Source: Prorocentrum cordatum
Lineage: Eukaryota; Sar; Dinophyceae; Prorocentrales; Prorocentraceae
Length of the DNA stretch: 38,452 nt
Direction: 5' to 3'
Assembly (NCBI GenBank): GCA_963575745.1
Contig: CAUYUJ010012559.1
Span: 347,920 to 386,371, forward strand
The notes beneath the pieces are model-generated. The model did no database searches. It saw nothing but the letters and a program-made list of their open reading frames with translations, and was not told the origin of the DNA. This document shows positions 1-11,800 of the stretch, piece by piece; the first letter of the stretch is position 1; each line of letters starts with the position of its first letter. The translations under genes were made by a program, and so were the position numbers.

Positions 1-48
1 AGCTGTGGCGGGCCCGCCTTGACCATGACGACGCAGTGCGAGCGCGAG
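1..48 (-). CDS. Kinesin exon: switch I, cut by window edge
   Basis: Starts at 48 after the acceptor CCGCAG. With AG from the previous exon it reads [24 protein letters not shown] is the switch I motif that senses the ATP gamma-phosphate. The exon runs off the window at position 1. Confidence 0.9.
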
Positions 49-1454
49 CTGCGGGAGCCGGCTCCGTTTGTCGGGCAGGGCGCCACACAGGCGAGGCCAT
101 CCAACGACACGAAGTCCCCGCCCCCCCCACGGCCTCGCCTGGGCCAGAGGGAACAGAACTGAAGTGGGCTAGGGCTGTGCTGAACTGGGTCAGGCTGACA
201 CCCGATGGACCGTGCTGGACTGAGCTGGGCAGAGCCTGGCTGAGCTGAGATGAGCTGGACTGCACTGGACTGGAAGTGGCTGTGCTGGGAGGATGAGTTG
301 AGCTGGTCGGACATGGGCTCGTCGGGGCTGAGCTGGACTGAGTAGGGCTGAGCTGGACACAGCTGGGCGCAGATAGACAAAGATGGACTGCCTTGGACTG
401 GGCAGGGCTGAGCTGAATCTCAAATGGGCTGAGGTGCCCTGCTAGGCCAAGCAAGAATGAGATATGGACAAAGCCGCAGTGAACTGGCCTGAGCCAGGAT
501 GGCTGGGCTGGGCGGAGCTGGGTGGAGCTGGAAAGGGCTGGGCCAGGCAGGAATCAGTTGGAATGAGCTTGGCTGAGCTGAACTGAATTGGACTAGGCTG
601 GCCCGAGATCTTGCTAAGCAGTCATGTCTGGACTGTGACGGACCAAGTCGGGCTGAGCTGAACTGCGCTGGACTGGGCTAGTCTGAAATGGGCCACGGCT
701 GGCCAAGCTGGGCTGGGCGTGGCTGAGTTGCACAAAGCCGGACCGAGCTTGGTTCTGCGATGCTGCGGTGACCTACACCGGGGTGGACTGAAGTGGTTGA
801 TGAATTGGATTGAGCAGGATTGAGCTGCGCTGGGCTGAAGCCCAGCGGGACCAAGCAGTGCCGAACAGAGCTGAGCTAGACTGAGCTGGGAAGGACTGCG
901 TGAGGGTTGAGCTGGAATCGGCTGGACTGCTCTAGACTTGGGTGTGCTGAGCTGGCCTGGACTGGGCTCGGCTGGGTTGGTCTGCGCCAGAGTGGAGGAC
1001 CGAGCTGGGCTGAGCAAGACTGACCTCAGCTGAGGTGTACTGAGCTGTGTTGAGCTGAGCTTACATGGCCAGGCTGAACTGCCACACATGCGGGCGCGAG
1101 GGTACAGCACCGACAACCAAAGACACAGAATCACGCGCGCGCGCGTGCACACACTGACGCGAACAAACGTGTGCAAGAGGCACACGGTTATGCACGCACA
1201 CTATACCCCCCGACATTCGCGCCGCCTGCGGTCGTTCATGCCTGTGGCAGCCACGGCCCGGTGCGCGCGGCCGAATTCGAAGACCTCCAGCGCGTCCCTC
1301 AATGATTGGACCTTGGCAGACACCAGGGTTTCAAAGGCACCGCGTCATCGAACCGAACCTCGTCGTCGTCGTCCTTGTCGTCGTCATCGGAATCCTCCTC
1401 CTCCTCCTCCTCATCATCAGCCATCATCATCATCATCATCATCATCATCAGCAG

Positions 1455-1543
<89 letters not shown>

Positions 1544-1556
1544 GCATCAGCATCAG

Positions 1557-1606
<50 letters not shown>

Positions 1607-4600
1607 ACATCAGCATCAACATCAACATCAGCATCCGTAGCCATTTAGCTCAAGATGTCGCGATATGGGCACATGTTTGGTCCCATGTGGGCGACCTTGG
1701 AAACTCTGAACCCAAAAACGCGTCCATCTCTTAGGCGCACATGTTTTACTTCCGCCGCCGTCCGCCGAGCTTCCTCCGGCTTCCGCCGGCCGAAGCGGCC
1801 TCGTTTTAGATCCGCCGATCTTCCGCCACCCTTCCGCCGCCTCCCGCCGGGGAAGCGATGGCAACTCCTTCTACCCTCGAAGACGAAGCCCTTTCTGGAA
1901 CTCCCAGTGTGGCTGGCTCGAGCCGTCGCGCCACCTCTTGGGTCAGATTCCGAATCCACCAAACTTTCAGCCAGGCCTGCGCGGCCACAGTCCCAGATCC
2001 CCGACGTCCTGATTTTTTCATGACGCGACTCCCGGAGGTCTGGACCCTTTCCCCAGGTCTGGTTTTTCATCCTGAGTCGTTTCCTGACGGTCGCGAGGCC
2101 GGGTGAGGGCCCCCAGAGACCGAAAACTGCGAAAAACCTCCCGTCGTGATCTCTTCCTGACTTGAGGGGATCTGGGGCTCTCTCCCGTCCAGAACTTTCC
2201 CGACCCCCGGCCTCCATCGCCCGCTGGGGAGCTCAGCTCGCGCGCGCTCGACCACTGGACACCGGCAGCAAAGCGTCCCAGGACACCGACACCACCCCGG
2301 ACCTGACCAGCCTTCGAGGCCCCGGCGCCGAGGGCCGGGTCGGCGCTGGAGCACCCCTTCACCACTCGCCGCCGCAGCGGCGCACCCAGCGCGCTCCGAG
2401 CCCCGGGGAGGAGGCGCGGGGGAGGCGCAGGGAGGAGGGGCCTGGCGCCGACGTTGCACTCGATGCGGACCTCCAAAAGGGAGCACTCTGGGATGGAGGG
2501 AGGGAGGGAGGGAGGAAGGGGAGGGACCGCTCAGCCAGCCCATTGTAGGGAATCGAACTCTATACACCGACGCTTCTTCCGGCCCTGCATTAGAATTTGC
2601 ACTGGAGAGCGGATCCTGGTGCATACGGGACCCTGGTGTATACATGTTTCGTTGTTCCCCCGGGACATCGGGGAAAAAAGTATACACCACACCACCCCAG
2701 CGTCGCCCTCGACCCTCAAGACAATCTGGGATCGAAAAACAGCCCGCCACTGGTACGTTCCAGTTTCCGACATTGTGGGGCCCAGCCCACCCCAGCCCAA
2801 ATGGGCATCTGGGGGCCCACACCGAAAGCACGGGTCGGCGCTGGCACCCCCTCCTCACGCCCCAGACGCCGCGCCAGCGGCGCACCCGGCGCGCTCTGGG
2901 CGCCTGGGAGGAGGTGTGGGGAGGGGGGCCCAGCGCCGACCCAGAACCTCAGCGCGGACCTCCGAGGGGGAGCCGTCCAGGAGGGAGGGAGGCAGGGAGG
3001 GAGGGGAGGAGATGACCCATGTTTGGCTGTCGGCGGCAGGGGTCGAGCACGGACGACAGCCGTCGGCCCTTCCAGCGGTTCTAGAAGCGACGGGCTGGCG
3101 TTCCCCAGCTGCCTCACCGGAGAGCCCGTGCAGGGATAGGGGGGGAAAGGGAGCGGCGGGGGTGGAGAGGGGGTCCGCCCCTCCAGCACGAACCTTACAC
3201 AAAATCCTCGATCGCACCCTGGCATGGCGATGGCGGAGGAGAGGTGCGGGCTCCGCCGCCGAGCCTGGTCAGAGAGGCGGGGGGGGGGGCACCCCCCACG
3301 GCGTCCAGTGCGACGGCGGGAGCGGCGGGAGCGGCTCAGGCTTCAGGGCCGTTGGCGGATTCCTCCCGGAACACGGCGCGTCCACGAATCCCACCAGCAG
3401 CCCTGTAGGGCGCAGGTGGTCTAGGGGGTTTTGTCTTCCATCTGCCCCTCTTCCCCTTCGGGGAGGGGTGCATCACTGTTCCCTATTAGTATACACCCCC
3501 TCCCCCACCTGGCCGGCGGCTAACCTGGAACGATGCCAACCCCAGCATTCGGTGGCATCCCTCACGCAGATCGGCGGGGTCAGGGTCCGAAAACAAATCG
3601 GATTTGCCACATGTTTTAAATTCGTTGGCACTCCTCACGCGGATCGGCGGGGTCAGGGTCCAGAAACACAAGGGATTCGCCACATGTCTGAAATGCGGTG
3701 GCACCCCTCACGCAAATCGGCGGGGTCAGGGTCCAAAAACACATGGGATTTGCCACATTTCTAAAATTCGCTGGCACCCCTCATGCAGATCGGCGGGGTC
3801 AGGGTCCAAAAACACAGAGGATTTGCTACATGTCTGAAATCCAGTGGCACCCCTCAAGCAGATCGGCGGGGTCAGGGTCCGAAAACAAATCGGATTTGCT
3901 ACATTTCTGAAATCCGGTGGCACCCCTCACGCGGATCCGTAGGGTCATGGTCCAAAAACACTAGGGACTTGCCACATGTTATAAAATTCGGTGGCACCCC
4001 TCCCGCTGATCGGCAGGGTCACGACGTCTTACCACTCGCTCATTACGAGTCGGCCTCGCATGACGTTCCGATACTGCTTCACGACAGCGCCCAGGCCTCA
4101 TGACATAGCTCTTGCATAGCGCATTCTGCGAGAGAGGGGGCCGGCGGCAGGGGGCGAAGCCCTTACTGATAATAATGCAAATGATAAGATTAATGAAAAC
4201 GCTCCTGAAAACATCAGCAAACCTCCAACTCGGGAGTAGTTTTTCAAGTGTTGTTCGGGGGCTGCCCTTGAGCCCTACAATTAAAAAAAAACAATATGAT
4301 TTCTGAAGACCCCCAGACTACCCCCGAAACGCTCCCAACTCCGAGGTTGTTCGGGAGTTCTGGGGCCACACGATTCAAAACGAAATTAGTTTTGAACAAA
4401 AGAAATTCGGCACCCCCGAAATACCTTCCAGCTCTTATGTTTGTCCGTGGTTTCTTAAAGGGTTCTGGGGCCCCACATCTATGGATATATCTATATATAA
4501 ACCTATTTCTGACAACCTCCCGCTGTGCTCACTCTGGTCCGCTGTGCTCACCCTGGTCCGCTGCTGTCTGTCGTTCGCATGTATTTCCTCTCTTCCTTCC

Positions 4601-5794
4601 TCGCTTCTGCCACTTGGGTTGCTGCTGTGCGGTTAATGTTTATATCAGTGGCCGCTTGGGCCGCGGGAATTTGTCACACAACGCCCTTGCAGTTTTCTCC
4701 TCCGCGATCTCTCTTCGCCGACGCTTGCGCACCCAACGAACTTCTAGTCTTCATCGTAACGAAGTTGAGTATCAGTCGGCGCTTGCGGAGGAAAAACGTT
4801 TGTCATAGCACTTCACCTCGTCGATTTCAGACATCGAATCGCCCTCCCGCAGGAGGCGGTGCTATGATACTCTTTGGGCGCGGTTTGGCCGTCTCGAGCC
4901 CTCGTGGTGTGTATTGGCATCCAACTCCCGGAAATAAAGAATGCGTGGTCGACTTCGGGTTTCTGGTTAGTCTCAGTTCTTGGATGCATGCGAATAGCGC
5001 GAATGATGTGTCTGCTGTATCGTGTCTGCCCTTCTTGTAGTAACTGTTTCCATGCAACTGTCTGTGTGTATGCGCAAATGTGTGTGCGTATGAATTCATG
5101 TATGTCTATAGGTACGCCGGCCAGTCTGTCGGTGTGTACGTATGTATGTAGATGACTAGACGTGACTGTTTGTATACGACTATGCGCGCACAGACCACGC
5201 GCTAATATATACATACATGTGCGAGCACGTAATGGTCAGAAATAGCGGTATCTATGATGTGTACATCTTATGCCGCACATCTACACACAGCACAAGGGTG
5301 CGCCATCGAAGCCTCGGGTGGCCCCAAGCGGCCGTTCGGGGCGAGGCCCACGGGCTCTGGCGGCTGCGTTTTGAGAAGTCGCCGCTTCTCGTGCACAGTA
5401 TGTTGGGGCCTCCTCGGGGCACCGACCGATATATAGATATATATCTATATATATATATATACATACATACATACATACATACATACATACATACATACAT
5501 ACATACATACATACACACATACATACATGTGTAGCAATATATATATATATATGTATATCTATATATGTATATACATATACATATACATATATATATATAT
5601 ATACACACAAGGTTACATTGGCGCTTCGCGCCAATGCAGTCTTGTTCCGGACTCTTCTCGGAAAAGCAATAATTCATCGCGTGTTTCAGCAGAAGGGGCG
5701 TCGAGACCACGAATACGACCACGATCGCGAGGACCACCACCACCACCAGCACCACCACCACCACAACCACCACCACCACGACGACGACGACGCC

Positions 5795-5833
<39 letters not shown>

Positions 5834-8536
5834 AACGATGAGGCTCTCGTCTGACCTGCAGATGGGGCGCTCGTCTCTCGAGGGCTTCGGGAAGCTCCCG
5901 ATGGGACCAGAAGCGCTCCGAAACTTGGCCCTTCCTCGTCGTCGTCCTCCTCCTCCTCCTGCTCCTCCTGCTCCTCCTCTCGGGCAGGCCGCGGGAGCGA
6001 GCGCTCGGAGCGCCAGTAAGCGCGCTACGCAACAATGAGGCGGCAGCCCGCGATGACAGGCCGAGACCTCCTGCCCCTCCGTAGGACGACGACAACGACG
6101 GCGGCGGCGACGACGATTGGTCGCTTCCTGAATGCCTGGAGGGGTCCTGGACGCTTGTGGGGCTTCTGAGGTCCTTTCGAACCACCGTCCTGCGAACTAC
6201 GGCCTCTGGAGTGTGAGAGAGCTGCTGGAAGCTATATTGGAACGGTGTGGGCTCGCGTTTGAGCTCCTGGTGATTCTCCGGACCAGAGGACTCCTTTTGG
6301 GGCTGTTTTGGGCCGTCTTGGATCCCTCTTGGGCCGTACCGGAACCCTCTTTTGGCTGTTTTGGAAGGCCGGGCCGGCCAGGGGCTTTTCGGGGGCCCCC
6401 TTGGGACACTCTTGGGGGCCTTCTGTGGCTCTCTTGGGGCTTTCTTGGGAGTTCTCGGGGCCCTCTGGGGCCCCTCTTGGGCCGCCTTGGGCTTTTCTTG
6501 ATCCGTCTTGGTGCTCTTTTGGGCCGCTTTGGGCCGCTCATAGAGGCCTCGGAGGCCGTCCCGGGGCGATCTTGAAAGTCTGTGGAGATGCCGAGGACGC
6601 TGTGAAAACGGAAAAACCCAATATCTTCAAAAGCGTACGTTTCCTCAGGGAATGGGACGATTTGTAACTCTTGGGGGGTCCTTTTGGGGCCTCTTGGCCC
6701 GTCTTGGGGGCCTCGTGGGCCTTCTTGGAACCATAGTGGGTCATCTTTGAGCGTTGATGGGCCGTCTTGGGGCTCGTTTTGGACCCGTGGGCTCCGATCG
6801 GCAGGGGCGTCCATCTGCCCGGAAGGCCGCCGGGACTCCGAAAGGGCGTCCAGGGCGTTCGTTGGGTGGAGGGCAGGGGCGTCTGGGGTGTCCTGGGGGG
6901 GTGGTCCGGTTAGGGGGGGGGGGGTCTGGGTAGTAAAAATATAAGAATAGGAATATCCGCCGAGCCGGCGTGTGAACTACAAGGAGCTTCAGCAAGAGCT
7001 TCAGCTCTGAGCCTAAGCCAGAGCTTCAGCCCTGCTTGGAGGGGGGCGCTGGGGGGGCTCTGCTGGGGAAGGGGGAGGGGGGGTCCCACATCTGGCGTCT
7101 TTTTCATGATGTGCGCATCAGGACACCCCTGGGGAAGGGAGGGAGGGGGGGGGGGCATCTGGCATTTGCTTAATGCTTTGCGCACCCCCAAGAGGTGTCG
7201 GGGGGTCCCAAGGGACACCCCTCAGATCGAGCCGCTACCGCCCCCAGGACCCTCCCCTCGGAACCCCCCCCGGACCCCCCCCCTGGGACCGCCGCTCCAG
7301 GCACCGCCCCGGAGGAGAAGAAAGAGGACCGGGAGAATCGAGGAGGGAGGAGGCCACAGAGCTGCGAAGATCACCGACTCCGGAGCCCCCCGGATCGGCG
7401 GCACTGGCCGGAGGCCATTACAATGGAGATAGAAACCGATGGGTTCTCCCGTGGAGCCGTCCTGACCCATGCAGGAATCGTCGGTGTCGGAACACGTCGA
7501 CATCGTCGGGGCGGCCCCAGGGGTGTCGAGAACGCTTCCAGAATCGGCGGCGCAACAGACAAAAATGTTTAAAACTAATGTGTTTGGCGAGAGTCCTGGC
7601 GGCCCCACGGGAAAACATGATGGGTGCATGCAATTTCGAATTGCTTGAACTACGGACCGACCGCACCGCGGCGGCGGCGACAACGGGCCTCGCACCCCCA
7701 ACCCGCGCCCGACATCTCCAGGACAGCGACGACGACGGCGACGACGACGCTCGAGGTGCTTTCAAGACCTTCAGAACGCCTTCCATCTATCAAAACGCGC
7801 AGTGGCACACTTTGAATCAGCATGTGTTTCTTACGTTGGTTCTGAGGCCCCAGGGGCCCCTCCCCTTCTGGGGGACACATGCTGGCGGGGCACGCAGGAG
7901 CGCCTCCTGTCACCACCCTCCTCTTGTCCCCCGGGGTTGTCGTGATGTAGACGCGACGACGACGGCCACGAAGGCAACGACGACGACGATGACATCGACG
8001 ATGGCGATGGCGACGACGACGACGACGACGACGAAGGCCCTCGCCATTATCCCGTCTCCCTCCCCAGGAAGTCCCAGGAGGCTTCAGGTCCCACGAAGCC
8101 ACAGGAGGTCTGGAAGGGATCCAGGAAGTCCCAGAAGGGCCCCAGGAAACCCCAGGAGACTCCAGGAGGTCCGGCGAAGCCACAGGAGGTCCCAGAGAGG
8201 CTCCAGAGGGGCCCCAGGAAGCTCCAGGAGGTCTCAGGAGGCCCCAGGGGGTCCCAGGAGACCCGAGGCCTATGAGATTCCAGAAGGTCCCATGAGGCCC
8301 GAGGCCCCAGGAGGTCCCAGGAGGTAGCAGGAGCCCGCAAGATGATATCCCGTCCTGGTCGATCGGACGGGAGGGAGGGAGGGAGGGAGGGAGGAGGATG
8401 AGGAGGAGAAGGGAGCACGCTGAGGAGACGCACATGGATGAAGGGGAAAGAAAGGGGATTCGTCTGGACTGTATTCCTCCCTTCCCCTTGCCCCGACTGG
8501 CCCGAGGTACATACATGTCTCTCCCTCCATCCGTCC

Positions 8537-8584
<48 letters not shown>

Positions 8585-8847
8585 ATATATCTTATGTGCG
8601 TAGCGCTGACGCCGCCGCAAAGGGGGTTCCCTCGGAGCGACGCGTTGTTGCTTGTTTCCCTGTCTCTCTCTCTCTCTCTCTTCCTTTTCTGCTTGTCCTC
8701 TCTCTCTCTCTCTCTCGCTCTCGCTCTCTCTCTCTCTCTCTTTCTCTCTCACTCTCTCCCTCTCTCTCTCTCTCTCCCTCTCTATGTTCTCCCTGCCCCC
8801 CTCTCTCCCTCTCCTTCTCCTTCTCCCCCTCTCTCTCTCTCTTTATT

Positions 8848-8885
<38 letters not shown>

Positions 8886-11800
8886 CACTTTCATCGCTTC
8901 CCTTCGCACTTTGTGGGCCACTAAGCCTGCGGCCTCCACTTCTCGCAGGCCACGAACGCAAACCTGATTGGCACCACCACTTGCAAGACACGGAGCGTTT
9001 TCGACGTATTCGACGTCCCGCCACCAACAAAAGCCAAGAGGCACTGCACAAACAACATGTGCGCATCCTTCCTCCTCAACTGCCACACCCGCTGATGAGA
9101 GCACCTCCCGAGAGACTCGGGGCAGCAACGCCTGCGCTCGGTGCCGAACTCTGGCACATTGAATTTCAGGATGGCCATCGGTTGAAGCCCGCCCAACATA
9201 TGTAATCCTAACGAGGTGCTTGCTATCTCAGGGATCGACGATGCACAACGCGAGCACACGTTGTCAGGCAACCCAGCGGCCAGCCAAACACGGCACCAGC
9301 AATCCCCATCACCAGCATCATCATCAGCTTCATCAACATCACGAGTGTCTATATTCTCAGCAACATAATCTTCAGCATAAGCATCATAATACTTACAAGC
9401 ATCAGCATAATCGGAATCATAAGCATCAGCATCATCATCATAATCAGCATTGTCAGCATCATCATGAACATCAGCATCACCATCAAAACCAGCATCATCA
9501 TCAACTCATCACCATATCAGCATCACCATCGTCACCAGCATCGTCATCATCAGCATGAGCATCATCATCATCAGCAGCATCGTCTCCATCATAATCACCG
9601 TCGTCGTTATCATCAGCGACATGTCCATCAAAATCAGTCGTCGCCATCAGCATCATAAGCATCATCACCAACATCATCCTCTTTGTCACAATCATCGTCG
9701 TCGTCATCATCCTCATCAGCATCATCATCACCACCAGCATCATCAATATCATAATCACCACCACCAACAACAACATCATCACCTTCGTCTTCATCCATCA
9801 CCATCCGCTCTCCTGCTGGTCGCCTCCCTCCCTTCAAAGTTCGGACCTCGTGACTGATCCTGGGTTGCGCTACGACTACAATTTTGTATGGGAACCCAGC
9901 CGTGACGGCGAAAGCCTCCCGGAGATCCAAAAAGAAATTAACACAGCATCCTCCTCATCATCATCCTCGTCCTCCTCCTTCCTCCCTCCGTCCCTCCCTC
10001 CCTTCTCCCTCCTCCCTCCTCCCTCCTCCCTCCTCCCTCCTTCCTCCATCTCCACCTCCACCTCCTCCTCTTCCTCCTCCTCCTCCTCCTTATGTCCAGA
10101 ACCCCCAGCTCAAGCAGCAGAGCCTCTCCCGAGCGATCCGTCGTGATGTGAAGCTCTGCGCCGTTCGCCGGGTCCAGCAGGTCTCTGAGCTGCTCCATGT
10201 AGATCTCGAGCATTGACAAGCGCAGCCTGCGAGGCACACGAGGAGGGGTGGGAGGAGAGGCTGGTCCCGCCACGCCCCCCCAGGAAGTCCAGACCCTCAC
10301 TCTCAAGCATAGTTCAGACTCGTCCAGTAAATATGGACGGAGCAGCGCAGAAGCCTACCTTGCGGGGAGGAAATTCGACAGTTCGACTAGCAAGGAGCCC
10401 TTGTTGAACATGTTGCAGACGGAAGCGACCATTCGAGGTGGAACTCGACCTCTTGAGAGAGGCGACACTCAGAGGAAGACGACGACAAGAGGAGAAAGGC
10501 GATAATTACTTGACCTTCTCTATGACCGACATCCCCTGAACACGCGCGAGGCCAGTGCGAGCGGTTGTCGCGCGCCGTCGCGCGCATGCAGAAGTCCCTC
10601 AGAAACCGCAGGCTCTTGAGGATGTCAAGATGGAGCGTCCGGGGAACATCTGAACAACCGGTGGTTTCGCAACGTGCTTTATACAAACCAACAACTGCGC
10701 GCTGCTGCGAACCTTCTACGGAATCCATAGGTCTTCGCAAACCGCGAGCGCCTGCCGACGCAGGGCCCTTTGACAGCCGCCGTGGCACCGCAGGGCAGAG
10801 CGCCTGCTGGGCATGCCGCCACAACAAGACGAGGCACGCCAGAGGCAGGGGCATCCTCCTCGTCCTCGTCCTCGTCCTCCTCCTCCTCCTCCTCCTCCTC
10901 CTCCTCCTCCTCCTCCTCCTCCTCCTCCTCCTCCTCCTCCCCTCCTCCTCCTCCTCCTCCCTCCTCCTCCTCCTCCTCCTCCTCCTCCTCCTACTCCTCC
11001 TCCTCCTCGCCTCCTCTCCCTGTCCTCCGCCCTCCCCCCCCTCCTCCTCTTCCTCCTCCTCCTCCTCCTCCTCCTCCTCCTCCTCCTCCTCCTCCTCCTC
11101 CTCCCCCTCCGACCTTGCCAACCTTGCCAACCTGCCGATGGAGGATGAGGAGGAGAAGGAGAACGACGACGACAACGATTACACGGACACAGAGACAAAG
11201 ACAGAGAAAACACACACCGAAAGCAGAGGCAAAGGGGGAGGACACCGCACCAGAAGCCGAGATAGGCCTGCCCGAGGCCGTGTCAAGACCGCACCCGCCA
11301 CCACCGTCGCCTGCACCTTCGTCACCGTCGTGGCACAAGACGAGGCCAGCACCGGGACGACATCGGACCTGGACAGGCCGGGGACCTCGGCGCTCCCCGG
11401 CGGCTCTGGAGGATGGATCAGGCGCCGCGGCTGTCCCGGAACGCCCCCGGCACGCTCCGAGATCGCTCCGGAACGCTCTGGACCGACTCATGCCGGTCCT
11501 AGCCTTAGGTCGGGCGTGTCCCCCTACTGACGGGCTTTAGGCGTAAAAAAAAACCAGAACAATACCCCTAAAATACTCCACTCAATTCAAAGATAGTCCA
11601 AAAATCGCCCCCCAATCATTTTTCGACGACTTTCGAATTTTCCTCTAGAGGGGCAGGCCCGACTGAATCCTAGCCCCGCCCCTCGGCCCCAGACCCCCGG
11701 CGTCATCGTTGCTTCACAGCGTGCAACCCCCAGAGGCCTCGACCCCCTCTCCCTGGAGCGGGCTCTCCCTCCCGAGACGCTGTTGTTGACCGCTCTGGGG

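Noticed and set aside
1299-1644. Poly-Met, poly-His, poly-Asp, poly-Ser and poly-Ile frames
   Set aside because: All come from the ATC microsatellite read in different frames. The same holds for poly-Leu, poly-Glu and poly-Gly frames in CTC/GGA tracts and the poly-Asp frame at 32.8-33.8 kb.
1655-2023. The ORF directly after the leader relic as a real gene
   Set aside because: Placement is suggestive, but the sequence is Arg/Pro-rich with TCCGCCG repeats and runs into a fold-back element. I keep it only as part of the relic observation.
3545-4030. CRISPR array
   Set aside because: Regular 73-bp units without unique spacers, in eukaryotic DNA: a satellite.
8927-8933. A 37-base version of the kinesin micro-exon (donor at GCAG|GC)
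   Set aside because: It would leave phase 1, which does not fit the next exon; the 30-base version fits in phase 0.
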